A program made the translations under genes and the position numbers. A model generated the notes under the pieces. The model was not told where the DNA came from and did not search any database. It saw nothing but the letters and a program-made list of their open reading frames with translations. A stretch of DNA of 46,004 bases from Pseudonocardia acidicola (GTDB taxonomy: Bacteria > Actinomycetota > Actinomycetes > Mycobacteriales > Pseudonocardiaceae), in NCBI RefSeq assembly GCF_012911935.1, contig NZ_JAAXLA010000055.1, positions 1-46,004 of the forward strand, in the 5' to 3' direction. The stretch's first letter is position 1. Each line of letters starts with the position of its first letter. Shown here in pieces: positions 36,680-45,409 of the stretch.

Positions 36680-36955
36680 GTGATCCGAATCGCCCCCGCC
36701 GCCGGCGACGTCAAGGTGACGTTCGCGCTGCCTCTGGGCCCGATCACCGGGCGATGCAGCGTCGTCGGCGACTTCAACGACTGGAAGCCCGGCCAGCACG
36801 AGATGCGCCGCCGGACCAACGGCACCCGGTCCGCGTCGGTCACGGTGCCGCGCGGCACCCGGCTGCGGTTCCGCTACCTCGGCGAGAACGGCCACTGGTT
36901 CAACGACCCCGACGTCGCCGACCGGGACGGGTCGGACACGATCCTCGTGGTCTGA
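36680..36955 (+). CDS. stand-alone glycogen-binding (CBM48/isoamylase-N-like) protein
   Basis: A 91-aa protein that is essentially one CBM48 domain. The diagnostic CSVVGDFNDWKPGQHEM (G-x-F-N-x-W) is followed by strands SASVTVPRGTRLRFRYLGEN and GHWFNDPDVAD. The GTG at 36680 has AAGGAGA 6 nt upstream. Such modules usually bind glycogen or starch and are fused to an enzyme; here none is attached. It lies 62 bp before malQ on the same strand, so it may act in the same alpha-glucan pathway, for example as a targeting subunit. Confidence 0.88.
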   Translation: MIRIAPAAGDVKVTFALPLGPITGRCSVVGDFNDWKPGQHEMRRRTNGTRSASVTVPRGTRLRFRYLGENGHWFNDPDVADRDGSDTILVV

Positions 36956-37017
36956 CCGACAGGCCGGCACCCCGGCCGGATCCGTGTCGCGCGGGCCGCG
37001 ACGGGGAAGAGAGCGGC

Positions 37018-38970
37018 GTGGACAGGGACCTCATCGAGCTGGCCGACGCGCACGGCGTGGCCACCACCTACCGCGACGGTGACCGGCGACCGGTGACGGT
37101 CGACCCGGAGGTCGTCATCCGGGTGCTCGGGCTGCTGGAGGTGGACGCCAGCACCCCGGAGGCCCGCCGCGCCGCGCTCGCCGCGGCGCGGGAACGCGCC
37201 GCCGACGGCGTCCTGCCGGGCACGATCGCACTGCGCACCGACCGGGCGTACCTCCTGCCGGGCCCCGGTGTCCTCGTCGACGAGTCGGGGGCCCGCCGTG
37301 ACGTCGCCGCCGGGCTACCGTCCGGGTTGACGCCGGGCTACTACCGGCTGGAGATGGGCGGGCAGCGGAGCACGGTGGTCGTCGCGCCCCCGGCGCTGCC
37401 CGATCCGCCGCGGTCCTGGGGTTGGATGCTGCAGCTGTACGCGCTGCACTCGCGCGGCTCGTGGGGCATCGGCGATCTCGGTGACCTGCGCGAGTTCGTC
37501 GACTGGACCGGGCGCGGGCACGGGGCGGGCGCGGTGCTGCTCAACCCGCTGCACGCGATCACCCCGGTGCCGCCGGTGCAGCCGTCGCCGTACACGCCGT
37601 CGAGCCGGCGGTTCGCGACGCCGCTCGCACTGCGCGTCACCGACCTCGACGCGTATGCACGTGCGGACGCCGCGACCCGTGCCGAGGTCGACGCGCTGCG
37701 GCCGGAGACGGTCGGCGACCGGATCGCCCACGACCGGGTGTGGGCGGCCAAGCGTTCGGCGCTGGAGCTGCTGTGGCGCTCCGTGGGCAGGCCCGCCCCC
37801 GCGGTCGATGACGATCTGCGCGACTTCGCCACGTTCTGCGCGCTCGCCGAGCGCTACGGCGGGCGCTGGAGCCGCTGGCCGGAGGCGCTGCGGCACCCGG
37901 CGAACGACGCCGTCGCGGCGGCCCGGCGGGAGCTGGCACCCCGGGTGGCGTTCCACGCGTGGGTGCAGCAGCAGGTCGGGGCACAGCTCGCCGGTGTCCG
38001 GGACGCGGCCCGCGCCGCCGGGATGCGGCTGGGCGTGATCCACGACCTGGCCGTGGGCTGCGATCCGGAGGGCGCCGACGCGTGGGCGCTGCAGGACGCG
38101 CTCGCGCTCGACGTGACGGTCGGGGCCCCGCCGGACGCGTTCAACCAGCGCGGCCAGGCGTGGGGGCTGCCGCCGTGGCGCCCGGACGTGCTCGCCGCGA
38201 CCGGGTACGCCGCCTACCGGGACCTGCTGCGGGCGCTGCTCGCGCACGCCGACGGGCTGCGCATCGACCACGTCGCGGGGCTGTTCCGGCTGTGGTGGGT
38301 GCCGCCGGGCGAGTCGGCCGACCGGGGGACCTACGTGCACTACGACGCCGAGGCGATGCTCGCCGTGCTCACCCTGGAGGCCTCCCGGGCGGACGCGCTG
38401 GTGATCGGCGAGGACCTCGGCACGGTGGAGCCCGAGGTGACCGAGGCCCTGGCCGAGCGACACATGCTCGGCTCGACGGTGCTCTGGTTCGCCCGCGACC
38501 ACGAGGCCCCCGGTGCGCCGCTGCTGCCCCCGGAGCAGTGGCCGGCCGAGGCGGTGGCCACGGTGTCGACGCACGACCTGCCGACGGCGTCGGGGTTCCT
38601 GCGCGGCGAGCACGTGCGGGCCCGCGCGGACCTCGACCTGCTCGACGACGTCGCGGCGGAGAAGGAGAAGGCGGCCGCGGAGCGCGACGAACTGGTGGCG
38701 CTGCTGGTCGCGGAGGGGGTGGTGGCATCGGCCGACGCGCCCGAGCAGGAGATCGTCGTCGGGATGCACGCACTGCTGGCCCGCAGCCGGTGCCGGCTCG
38801 CGCTGATCTCGCCCTACGACGTGATCGGCGAGACCCGCCAGCCCAACCTGCCCGGGACCGTCGACGAGTACCCGAACTGGCGGCTGCCGCTCCCGCTCAC
38901 CCTCGAGGAGCTGCGCGCCGATCGGCGCGTCGTCGCCGTCGTCGAGGAGTTCCGCCGCCGTCGCCCGTGA
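37018..38970 (+). CDS. malQ: 4-alpha-glucanotransferase
   Basis: A 650-aa GH77 amylomaltase that transfers alpha-1,4-glucan segments in maltodextrin/glycogen metabolism. Catalytic residues are present: nucleophile Asp417 (LRIDHVAGLFRLWW), acid/base Glu465 (VIGEDLGTVEPEV) and Asp520 (STHDLPT). The N-terminal part before about residue 130 is the extra domain found in actinobacterial MalQ; the barrel begins at WGWMLQLYALHSRGSWGIGD. The GTG at 37018 follows GGGGAAGAGAG. It is probably co-transcribed with the CBM48 gene. Confidence 0.95.
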   Translation: MDRDLIELADAHGVATTYRDGDRRPVTVDPEVVIRVLGLLEVDASTPEARRAALAAARERAADGVLPGTIALRTDRAYLLPGPGVLVDESGARRDVAAGLPSGLTPGYYRLEMGGQRSTVVVAPPALPDPPRSWGWMLQLYALHSRGSWGIGDLGDLREFVDWTGRGHGAGAVLLNPLHAITPVPPVQPSPYTPSSRRFATPLALRVTDLDAYARADAATRAEVDALRPETVGDRIAHDRVWAAKRSALELLWRSVGRPAPAVDDDLRDFATFCALAERYGGRWSRWPEALRHPANDAVAAARRELAPRVAFHAWVQQQVGAQLAGVRDAARAAGMRLGVIHDLAVGCDPEGADAWALQDALALDVTVGAPPDAFNQRGQAWGLPPWRPDVLAATGYAAYRDLLRALLAHADGLRIDHVAGLFRLWWVPPGESADRGTYVHYDAEAMLAVLTLEASRADALVIGEDLGTVEPEVTEALAERHMLGSTVLWFARDHEAPGAPLLPPEQWPAEAVATVSTHDLPTASGFLRGEHVRARADLDLLDDVAAEKEKAAAERDELVALLVAEGVVASADAPEQEIVVGMHALLARSRCRLALISPYDVIGETRQPNLPGTVDEYPNWRLPLPLTLEELRADRRVVAVVEEFRRRRP

Positions 38971-38982
38971 TCCATCCACCGG

Positions 38983-39011
38983 TTGTCCACATGGGGAACA
39001 ACTGTGGATCG
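38983..39011. promoter_or_regulatory. DnaA-box-like pair / inverted repeat
   Basis: TTGTCCACA (38983-38991) equals the DnaA-box consensus used in actinobacteria. TGTGGATCG (39003-39011) is an inverted, weaker match, so TCCACA and TGTGGA face each other over 11 nt. The site lies in the 64-bp gap between convergent malQ and the RraA-like gene. It may be a DnaA-titration site or just a terminator stem. Confidence 0.4.
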
Positions 39012-39034
39012 ACGGGCGCGGGCGGCTCCCGCCC

Positions 39035-39697
39035 TCAGACGGTGAAGCCGAGCACGCTGTTCTCGCCCGCGGCGAGCGCGCGCAGATGCTCGTCGACGGT
39101 GGTCATCTCGTGCAGGCTGCGGCCGCCGGCCATCCCGTCGAGCAGGGCCCGTTCGGCGCGCTCGATCTCCTCGGCCCCGGGCAGCGCGGCCGCGAGCCGG
39201 TCGGGCGGCGCGATGACGAGCCCGTCGTCGTCACCCACCACGAGATCACCGGCAGCCACCTCGACCCCGCCGATGAGCACCGGCTTGCCGAACGTGCCGG
39301 GATCGCGGGTGCTGCCCGACATCGGGGTCGCCCCGCGGGCGTAGACCGGCAGCCCGATGGTGCGCAGCCCGCGCATGTCCCGGCAGTAGCCGTCGATCAC
39401 GATGCCGGCCAGCCCGCGGCGGTGCGCCTCTGTCGCGAACAGTTCACCCGAGACCGCACGCCGGTGCCCGTCGGTGGCCACCACCAGCACCGAGCCGGGC
39501 TCGGCCGCCCGCAGCGCGACGAGCAGCGGCAGGTGGTCGTCGTGCGCGACGACGGTGAACGCCGGGCCGACGACCGTGCTGCCCGGCAGCATCGCCCGCA
39601 CCTGCGGGTCGACCACCGGCAGTGTCTTGTCCGCATCGCACAGCGAGGACACCTGTACCGCGCGCAACCGCTCGATCAGCTCGTTCATGGAGGACAT
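39035..39697 (-). CDS. RraA/HMG-aldolase-like protein
   Basis: A 220-aa member of the RraA family, which includes 4-hydroxy-4-methyl-2-oxoglutarate/oxaloacetate aldolases and the RNase E inhibitor RraA. Seen are LCDADKTLPVVDPQVRAM, GPAFTVVAHDDHLPLLVALR and the phosphate/metal-binding segment GIVIDGYCRDMRGLRTIGLP, where Arg and Asp of the family motif D-G-x2-R-D are partly kept (DGYCRD). Three ATGs (39706, 39697, 39688) are possible; the middle is used. It follows an acyl-CoA ligase gene on the same strand with about 43 bp between, so it is more likely an aldolase in a catabolic operon than an RNase regulator. Confidence 0.85.
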   Translation of the reverse strand: MSSMNELIERLRAVQVSSLCDADKTLPVVDPQVRAMLPGSTVVGPAFTVVAHDDHLPLLVALRAAEPGSVLVVATDGHRRAVSGELFATEAHRRGLAGIVIDGYCRDMRGLRTIGLPVYARGATPMSGSTRDPGTFGKPVLIGGVEVAAGDLVVGDDDGLVIAPPDRLAAALPGAEEIERAERALLDGMAGGRSLHEMTTVDEHLRALAAGENSVLGFTV

Positions 39698-39740
39698 GCC
39701 CGACATCGTGGTGGGTGACGAGCCGAAAGCCCACCGCGGA

Positions 39741-41183
39741 TCAGACCGCCGGGAGGCGAGCGGCCCGCAGGGCGCTGCGGCGCACCTTGCCCGCGTCGTC
39801 GCGCACGGCCTCCTCGGTGAACTCGATCGTCCGCGGGATCTTGTAGGGGGCCAACCGGTCGGCGAGGTGGGCCGACAGCGCGTCCGCGTCGACCGGGGCA
39901 CCGGGCTGGACGATCGCGTGCACGACGTTGCCGTAGTCGTCGTCCGGCAGCCCGATCACCGCGCTGCTGAGCACCGCGGGATGCTCGGACAGCGCGGCCT
40001 CCACCTCGGCCGGGTATACGTTCGCGCCGCCCACGAGGATCATGTCGGTCCGCCGGTCGGCGAGGTAGAGATAGCCGTCGGCATCGAAGTGGCCCATGTC
40101 GCCGAGCGATTCCCAGCCGTCGCGCTCGCGGGGCTCGGCGCCGATGTAGTGGTAGGTGGGCCGGTCGTCGGCGGGCCGCATCCAGATCTCGCCGATCTCC
40201 CCGGGCGGCAGCTCGCGGCCCTCGGCGTCGCACACCTTCATCCGCCCGGCCTTGACCTGCCCGACCGAGCCCGGGTGAGCCAGCCACTCCCGGCCGTCGA
40301 TCATCGCGTTGGCCTGCGCCTCGGTCCCGGAGTACAGCTCGAGCAGCTTCTCCGGACCGCACCAGTCGATCCAGCCGCGTTTCACGTGCGGTGGGCACGG
40401 CGCCCCGACGTGCAGCACGGTGCGCAACGACGACAGGTCAGCGGCCCGGCGCACCGGCTCGGGCAGCCGCAGCATCCGGCCCATCATCGTCGGCACGACG
40501 TAGAGCCAGGTGACGCGATGCTGCTCGACGAGGCCCAGCGTGCGTTCGGCGTCGAACCGGCGCATGAGCACGACGTGATGGCCCTGCAGCAGCGCGAGCA
40601 GGGAGAACATGAACGGTGCGTTGTGATAGAGCGGCGCGGTGCACAGCATCACGCCGTCGCGGTCGATGCGCAGCGACGGCGCCCGCGCCACCACGGCCTC
40701 GATGCTCGCGTCCTGACCCGAGACGATGATCTTCGGGCGGCCGGTGCTGCCGCCGGAGGTGGGTGCCTTCCACGACGGGCCGATCACGTCGGGCAACGGC
40801 GCCGCGGACTCCGCCGATGCGTCGTGGTCGCCCGGCAGCCACGACCGCCCGTCGGTGGGCCGTAGCCCGACGACCAGGGCGGGGTCGGCCACGGCGAGCA
40901 GCGCGTCGAGTTCGCCGGGTGGGAGCCGGTGCGACACCGGCTGCGGCACCGCACCCAGCTTCCACGCCGCCACCGACGCCTCGACGTGCCGGACCCCGTT
41001 GGGCAGCGCGATCGACACCAGCGACCCGCGCCGGACCCCGTGGGCGGCGAAGACCCGGGCCAGCCGGTTGGTGCGTTCCTCGAGGTCGGCGCGGGTGATC
41101 CGCTGCTCGTCGTCGGACAGCGCGGGCGCGGCGGGGGTAGCGGCGGCGAGGGCGCGCAGGCCGGCGCCCAGTGCGGTGCTCAC
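39741..41183 (-). CDS. AMP-dependent acyl-CoA ligase
   Basis: A 480-aa ANL-superfamily ligase. P-loop SGGSTGRPKIIVSG, core ELYSGTEAQANAMIDG, then GWESLGDMGHFDADGYLYLA and DRRTDMILVGGANVYPAEVE, with the catalytic Lys in RDDAGKVRRSALR. The SGGSTGRPK variant and length resemble bile-acid-CoA ligase/4-coumarate-CoA-ligase-like enzymes of actinobacteria. It starts with ATG at 41183 and is first of a two-gene unit with the RraA-like gene. The substrate is not known. Confidence 0.88.
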   Translation of the reverse strand: MSTALGAGLRALAAATPAAPALSDDEQRITRADLEERTNRLARVFAAHGVRRGSLVSIALPNGVRHVEASVAAWKLGAVPQPVSHRLPPGELDALLAVADPALVVGLRPTDGRSWLPGDHDASAESAAPLPDVIGPSWKAPTSGGSTGRPKIIVSGQDASIEAVVARAPSLRIDRDGVMLCTAPLYHNAPFMFSLLALLQGHHVVLMRRFDAERTLGLVEQHRVTWLYVVPTMMGRMLRLPEPVRRAADLSSLRTVLHVGAPCPPHVKRGWIDWCGPEKLLELYSGTEAQANAMIDGREWLAHPGSVGQVKAGRMKVCDAEGRELPPGEIGEIWMRPADDRPTYHYIGAEPRERDGWESLGDMGHFDADGYLYLADRRTDMILVGGANVYPAEVEAALSEHPAVLSSAVIGLPDDDYGNVVHAIVQPGAPVDADALSAHLADRLAPYKIPRTIEFTEEAVRDDAGKVRRSALRAARLPAV

Positions 41184-41516
41184 GCGGCCTGCCGTCCGGT
41201 GGCGTTCGCAGGAACCAGGACCGGGAATGCCACCGTCACCATGCCCGCCACCTTCGCGCAGCGCATCGCGAAGAGCAACGCCGGCGGGCTCAGCCGGCCG
41301 GGCGGTCTGCGGATGTGCGCAGCCGACCGGCCGGCTGCATTCTCGACCCCCCGGTCGTCTGTGCCCGGCTCGCGCCGCAGGACGTGATGAGCCGCCCCTA
41401 CTGGACTAGCGGTATGCGGCACGACATCGTTACGCGACCGCTTCGCCGGTGCCGCCGGCGATGCGCCCGAGCCACCCGTCGGCGGCCGGCGGCCCCCGGG
41501 CCGGGAGACTGGACCC
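41184..41516. other. divergent intergenic region (acyl-CoA ligase / aroQ)
   Basis: No gene or clear promoter was found. Open frames are shadow-like. The stretch around 41396-41420 (ACTGGACTAGCGGTATGCGG) is the only AT-richer patch and may hold the aroQ promoter. Confidence 0.35.
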
Positions 41517-41969
41517 ATGACCACCGTGTTCGTCCTCAACGGCCCGAACCTGAACCTGCTGGGTACCCGCAATCCCGAGGTCTACGGCACGACGACGCTG
41601 GCGGATGTCGAGAAGCTGTGCGGGGAGGTGGCCGGCGGGCTCGGGCTGACGGTCGACTTCCGGCAGTCCAATCACGAGGGTCAGCTGGTCGACTGGCTGC
41701 ACGAGGCGGGCGCCGAGGTCGCGGCCGGCCGGTCGATCGGCGCGGTCGTGAACGCCGGCGCGTACACCCACACCTCCGTCGCTCTGCACGACGCGATCGA
41801 GGGAGCGAGCGTCCCGGTGATCGAGGTGCACATCTCGAACGTGCACCGGCGCGAGGAGTTCCGGCACCACTCGTACCTCTCGCCGGTGGCTCGCGGCATC
41901 GTGGTGGGCTTCGGCGTGCACGGCTACGCGCTGGCCATCCAGGGTCTGCACCGGCTCGTGCAGGAGTGA
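41517..41969 (+). CDS. aroQ: type II 3-dehydroquinate dehydratase
   Basis: A 150-aa enzyme of the shikimate pathway (3-dehydroquinate to 3-dehydroshikimate). It opens with the family signature VFVLNGPNLNLLGTRNPEVYG, in which Tyr23 is the catalytic base, followed by QSNHEGQLVDWLHEA, VVNAGAYTHTSVALHDA and EVHISNVHRREEFRHHSYL. The length is exactly normal. The ATG at 41517 has GGGAG upstream. It is isolated from other aro genes; the neighbours are an acyl-CoA ligase and a lipid kinase, both on the other strand. Confidence 0.97.
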   Translation: MTTVFVLNGPNLNLLGTRNPEVYGTTTLADVEKLCGEVAGGLGLTVDFRQSNHEGQLVDWLHEAGAEVAAGRSIGAVVNAGAYTHTSVALHDAIEGASVPVIEVHISNVHRREEFRHHSYLSPVARGIVVGFGVHGYALAIQGLHRLVQE

Positions 41970-42032
41970 CGCTCGGAGCAAGATCGCGAGCAGCGCCGTC
42001 AACTCCACGGTCGCGCACAACTGGCGAAGCGC

Positions 42033-42914
42033 TCAGACGACGGTCTCCAGCGCGCCCGCCGCGATGTCGACGGTCACCGGGCTGCCGGCGTCGAGCTCCA
42101 TCACCTCGCCGTCGATCTGCAGCGGCATCGGCTTGATCGTGCGAAACCGGTAGTCGCCGACGCTGGGCTGCCGGCCGAGGCCCCGGAACGCGGCCTTGAG
42201 CGCTGTGCCCAGCACCCGCCACTTGGCGGTGTGCGGCAGCAGCACCACCTCGAACCGGCCGTCGTCGGGGCGGCCGCCCGCGCTGAGCGTGGCGTACTTG
42301 GCCATCTCGGCGATGTTGGCGAACACCAGGCTGTCGAAACTGCGCGGGCCGTCGGCGACCTCGATCTCGAAGGGCCGGAAGCGGGCGAACGCCCGAATGG
42401 TGGTGACGATCTCGCGGAACGAGCCCTTGCCGCCCTTCTCCAGCTCGAGTGCGACCACCGGTGTGATGCCCAGGCCGATGTAGGAGTGCGCGTACCGCGT
42501 GACCGCGCCCGGCCCGTCGCCGACGGTGAGCCGCAGCAGGTCCATCCGCCGCACCTCGCCCGCCAGGATCGAGTCGGCGAGCGGGCGTTCCCGGGTGACG
42601 CGGCGGTGGTCGTTGGCGTTGCCCGCGGCGAGCACGGCACAGACGGCACGAGCGCCTGGGGCCTGCATGACGCCGTCGACGACCTCGTTGTAGCCGCCGT
42701 CCCCGCTCACCGAGACGATCAGCGGCCGTCCCGACGACGCGACCTCACGGGCGATCTCCCGGGCGTGCCCGGCGCGCTCGGTGGGCCGCAGCTCGACCGG
42801 GAGCTCGGGCCGGCGCCGGCTCAGCGCGGTACCGAGCTGGTTCGCCAGCCGTTCGGCGTCACCGGTGCTGTTCGGATTGAACACGATTACCACGGAGTCG
42901 AAGGCAACGGCCAC
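42033..42914 (-). CDS. diacylglycerol kinase-like lipid kinase
   Basis: A 293-aa member of the DAGK/YegS family, which phosphorylates lipid alcohols with ATP. The nucleotide-binding core is IVSVSGDGGYNEVVDGVMQ (G-D-G-T-like, with Gly-Tyr for the usual Thr-x), preceded by VVIVFNPNSTGDAERLANQL. The C-terminal beta domain ends with PLQIDGEVMELDAGSPVTVD. The start at 42914 is ATG. It is monocistronic and divergent from the SDR gene. Confidence 0.88.
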   Translation of the reverse strand: MAVAFDSVVIVFNPNSTGDAERLANQLGTALSRRRPELPVELRPTERAGHAREIAREVASSGRPLIVSVSGDGGYNEVVDGVMQAPGARAVCAVLAAGNANDHRRVTRERPLADSILAGEVRRMDLLRLTVGDGPGAVTRYAHSYIGLGITPVVALELEKGGKGSFREIVTTIRAFARFRPFEIEVADGPRSFDSLVFANIAEMAKYATLSAGGRPDDGRFEVVLLPHTAKWRVLGTALKAAFRGLGRQPSVGDYRFRTIKPMPLQIDGEVMELDAGSPVTVDIAAGALETVV

Positions 42915-43059
42915 CGCGGCACCTTACGGGCGAATCGGACGCCGTGCCGGGCTCGGTGCGACCGCGCAGCCGGTAGCCGCCGGCGTGATGACGCGGATCG
43001 AACATCGGCAACACCGATGCCCGCTGTGCGTGATCATCAGCGGGGAGCAGAGTGACGAC

Positions 43060-43857
43060 ATGGATCTCCAGCTGACCGGCAAGCGTGCGGTCGTCACCGG
43101 TGGCAGTCGCGGCATCGGGTTCGCCATCGCCGACGCATTGGCCGCCGAGGGCGTCGACGTCGCTCTCATCGCGCGCCATCCCGACACCCTCCAGGCCGCT
43201 GCGACCGACGTGGCCCGGCACGGCGGGCGGGCCCTGGCGCTGGTCGCCGACACCGCCGACGACGAGTCGGTACGGGGCATGGTGCGGACCGCGGCCGAGC
43301 AGATGGGCGGGATCGACATCCTGGTCAACGCCGCCGCCCGCCCGGCCAGCGCCGGTCCCACGCCCTCACTGGCCGGGCTGACCGACGACGACGTCCGGAT
43401 CGAGTTGGAGACCAAGCTGCTCGGCTACCTGCGCTGCGCCCGCGCGGTGGCCCCGTACATGATCGAGCAGGGCTGGGGCCGCATCATCAACGTCAGTGGC
43501 CTCAACGCGCGCAAGTCGGCCTCGCTGGTCGGCGCGGTGCGCAACGTCGCCGTCGCTGCGATGACCGGGGCGCTGGCTGCCGAACTCGGCCCGAAGGGCA
43601 TCAACGTCACCGTCGTGCACCCCGGCCTCACCGTCACCGAGCGCACACCCGCCATGATCGCCGAGCTTGCCCGGGCACGGGACGTCACCGAGGAGGAGGC
43701 GGAGGCGCTGCTCGCCGCGACCACGACCGTCGGCCGGCTCATCACCGCCGAGGAGGTCGCCGACGTGGTGACGTTCCTGGCCTCGCCGCGCAGCGTCGCC
43801 GTCAACGGAGACGCGATCGCCGCGGGCGGCGGTACCCCCGGCGTCATCCATTACTGA
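43060..43857 (+). CDS. SDR-family protein lacking catalytic Tyr and Lys
   Basis: A 265-aa Rossmann protein of the short-chain dehydrogenase/reductase family. The cofactor motif TGGSRGIG (13-20), the NAA motif (ILVNAAARP, about 90) and Ser146 (NVSG) are present. Where Y-x3-K should follow, the sequence reads LVGAVRNVAVAAMTGALAAE, aligning Gly158 and Asn162 with Tyr and Lys; the tetrad Asn is also changed (ETKLLGYLRC). The GAVRNVAV pattern looks like that of a distinct SDR subgroup, so this is probably a real variant. The ATG at 43060 was chosen because SDR homology starts there. Confidence 0.85.
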   Translation: MDLQLTGKRAVVTGGSRGIGFAIADALAAEGVDVALIARHPDTLQAAATDVARHGGRALALVADTADDESVRGMVRTAAEQMGGIDILVNAAARPASAGPTPSLAGLTDDDVRIELETKLLGYLRCARAVAPYMIEQGWGRIINVSGLNARKSASLVGAVRNVAVAAMTGALAAELGPKGINVTVVHPGLTVTERTPAMIAELARARDVTEEEAEALLAATTTVGRLITAEEVADVVTFLASPRSVAVNGDAIAAGGGTPGVIHY

Positions 43858-43894
43858 CCTGCAGCCGGTCGGTGCCGTCCGTCATCATCGACTG

Positions 43895-44263
43895 ATGGAG
43901 TCGACCCGCCTGGACCGCTGGTTGTGGTCGGTCCGGCTGACGAAGACCCGTTCGGACGCCGCGGCCGCGTGCCGCGGCGGCCATGTCCGGGTCAACGACA
44001 AGCCCGCCAAACCGGCGACGCCGGTGCATGTCGGCGACACCGTCCGGGCCCGGGTGCACGACACCACGCGGATCGTCGAGGTCACCCGGGTCATCGAGAA
44101 GCGGGTGGGGGCCCCGGAGGCCGTGCGCTGCTACATCGACAACACGCCCGTCGCGCCCCCGGAGGCCGCCGTCCCGGTGGCCCGCCGCGACCGCGGAGCG
44201 GGCCGCCCGACCAAACGCGACCGCCGCATGCTCGACCAGCTGAAGGACTTCGGCGGACCCTGA
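43895..44263 (+). CDS. S4 domain RNA-binding protein (Hsp15-like)
   Basis: A 122-aa protein. The S4 fold covers about 3-65 (TRLDRWLWSVRLTKTRSDAA; GGHVRVNDKPAKPATPVHVG), the same arrangement as Hsp15/HslR, which binds free 50S subunits carrying nascent chains. The C-terminal tail is basic (RRDRGAGRPTKRDRRMLDQL), typical of these proteins. The ATG at 43895 lies 37 bp after the SDR stop, and pyrD follows 39 bp after its own stop, so SDR-S4-pyrD may be one transcript. Confidence 0.92.
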   Translation: MESTRLDRWLWSVRLTKTRSDAAAACRGGHVRVNDKPAKPATPVHVGDTVRARVHDTTRIVEVTRVIEKRVGAPEAVRCYIDNTPVAPPEAAVPVARRDRGAGRPTKRDRRMLDQLKDFGGP

Positions 44264-44302
44264 CCGTCAGGCCGCTCGGGGCGCCCGACGAAGATGGGGC
44301 GT

Positions 44303-45409
44303 ATGTACGACCTGCTGTTCCGGCTGGTGCTCCGGCGCATCCCCGCCGAGCTCGCGCACAGATTCGCCTTCGCCCTGATCCGGCTCGCCGCCGGACCCGC
44401 CGCGGCGGGTGGACTGTGGGCCGCGCTGCGTGGGCAGCGCGACCCGGTCCTGCGCACCCGCGTGCTGGGCATCGACTTCCCGGGTCCGCTCGGCCTCGCC
44501 GCCGGGTTCGACAAGGACGCCGAAGGCGCCCGGGCACTGGCCCGGCTCGGGTTCGACTTCGTCGAGGTCGGTACGGTGACGGCGCTGCCGCAGCCGGGCA
44601 ATCCGCAGCCCCGTCTGTTCCGGCTGCCCGACGACCGGGCGTTGGTCAACCGGATGGGGTTCAACAACTCCGGCGCCGAGGTCGTCGGGTGGCGGTTGCG
44701 CAGGCTGCGCGCCACCGACGGCGAGCCGCTGGTCATCGGCGTCAACATCGGCAAGAGCAAGGTCGCCACTGCGGACCAGGCGATCGACGACTACGTGCGC
44801 AGCACGACGATCCTCGGCCCGTCGGCCGACTACCTCGTCGTGAACGTCAGCTCGCCCAATACTCCGGGGCTGCGGGATCTGCAGCAGGTCGAGGTCCTCG
44901 AGCCGTTGCTGACCGCGGTCCGCGAAGCTCTGGAGCGGGCGGTTCCCGGGCGCCGCGTCCCGCTGCTCGTGAAGATCACGACCGACCTCGCTGACGAGGA
45001 CATCGACGCAGTGGCGGACATGGCCGTGCGGCTGGGTTTGGACGGGGTGGTCGCCACCAACACCACGACGTCCCGGGCGGGGCTCACGACGCCCGCGGCC
45101 ACACTGGCCGAGATCGGAGCCGGCGGGGTCTCCGGACGTCCCCTCGCGGCGTCGGCACTGGCGGTCGTACGCCGGTTGCGGGCACGCATGGGACCGTCGA
45201 TGACGATCGTGTCGGTGGGCGGTATCGAGACGGCCCAGGACGCCTACCAGCGGATCCGCGCCGGGGCATCCCTGGTCCAGGCCTACACCGGATTCATCTA
45301 CGGCGGCGCACGGTGGCCCACCCGGATCAACCGCGAGCTGGCTGCGCTGCTGCGTGCCGACGGGTTCTCCAGCATCGCGGACGCCGTGGGCGCCGACGCC
45401 CGGGGCTGA
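44303..45409 (+). CDS. pyrD: dihydroorotate dehydrogenase, class 2 (quinone)
   Basis: A 368-aa FMN enzyme of pyrimidine synthesis that oxidises dihydroorotate to orotate with quinone as acceptor at the membrane. The N-terminal helical extension (YDLLFRLVLRRIPAELAHRF), diagnostic of class 2, is present. Other marks are LGLAAGFDKDAEGA, RMGFNNSGAE, the catalytic serine in YLVVNVSSPNTPGLRDLQ, then LLVKITTD, GVVATNTTTSR and VSVGGIETAQDAYQRIRAGA. The ATG at 44303 is used; an ATG three codons upstream (44294) is equally possible. Confidence 0.96.
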   Translation: MYDLLFRLVLRRIPAELAHRFAFALIRLAAGPAAAGGLWAALRGQRDPVLRTRVLGIDFPGPLGLAAGFDKDAEGARALARLGFDFVEVGTVTALPQPGNPQPRLFRLPDDRALVNRMGFNNSGAEVVGWRLRRLRATDGEPLVIGVNIGKSKVATADQAIDDYVRSTTILGPSADYLVVNVSSPNTPGLRDLQQVEVLEPLLTAVREALERAVPGRRVPLLVKITTDLADEDIDAVADMAVRLGLDGVVATNTTTSRAGLTTPAATLAEIGAGGVSGRPLAASALAVVRRLRARMGPSMTIVSVGGIETAQDAYQRIRAGASLVQAYTGFIYGGARWPTRINRELAALLRADGFSSIADAVGADARG

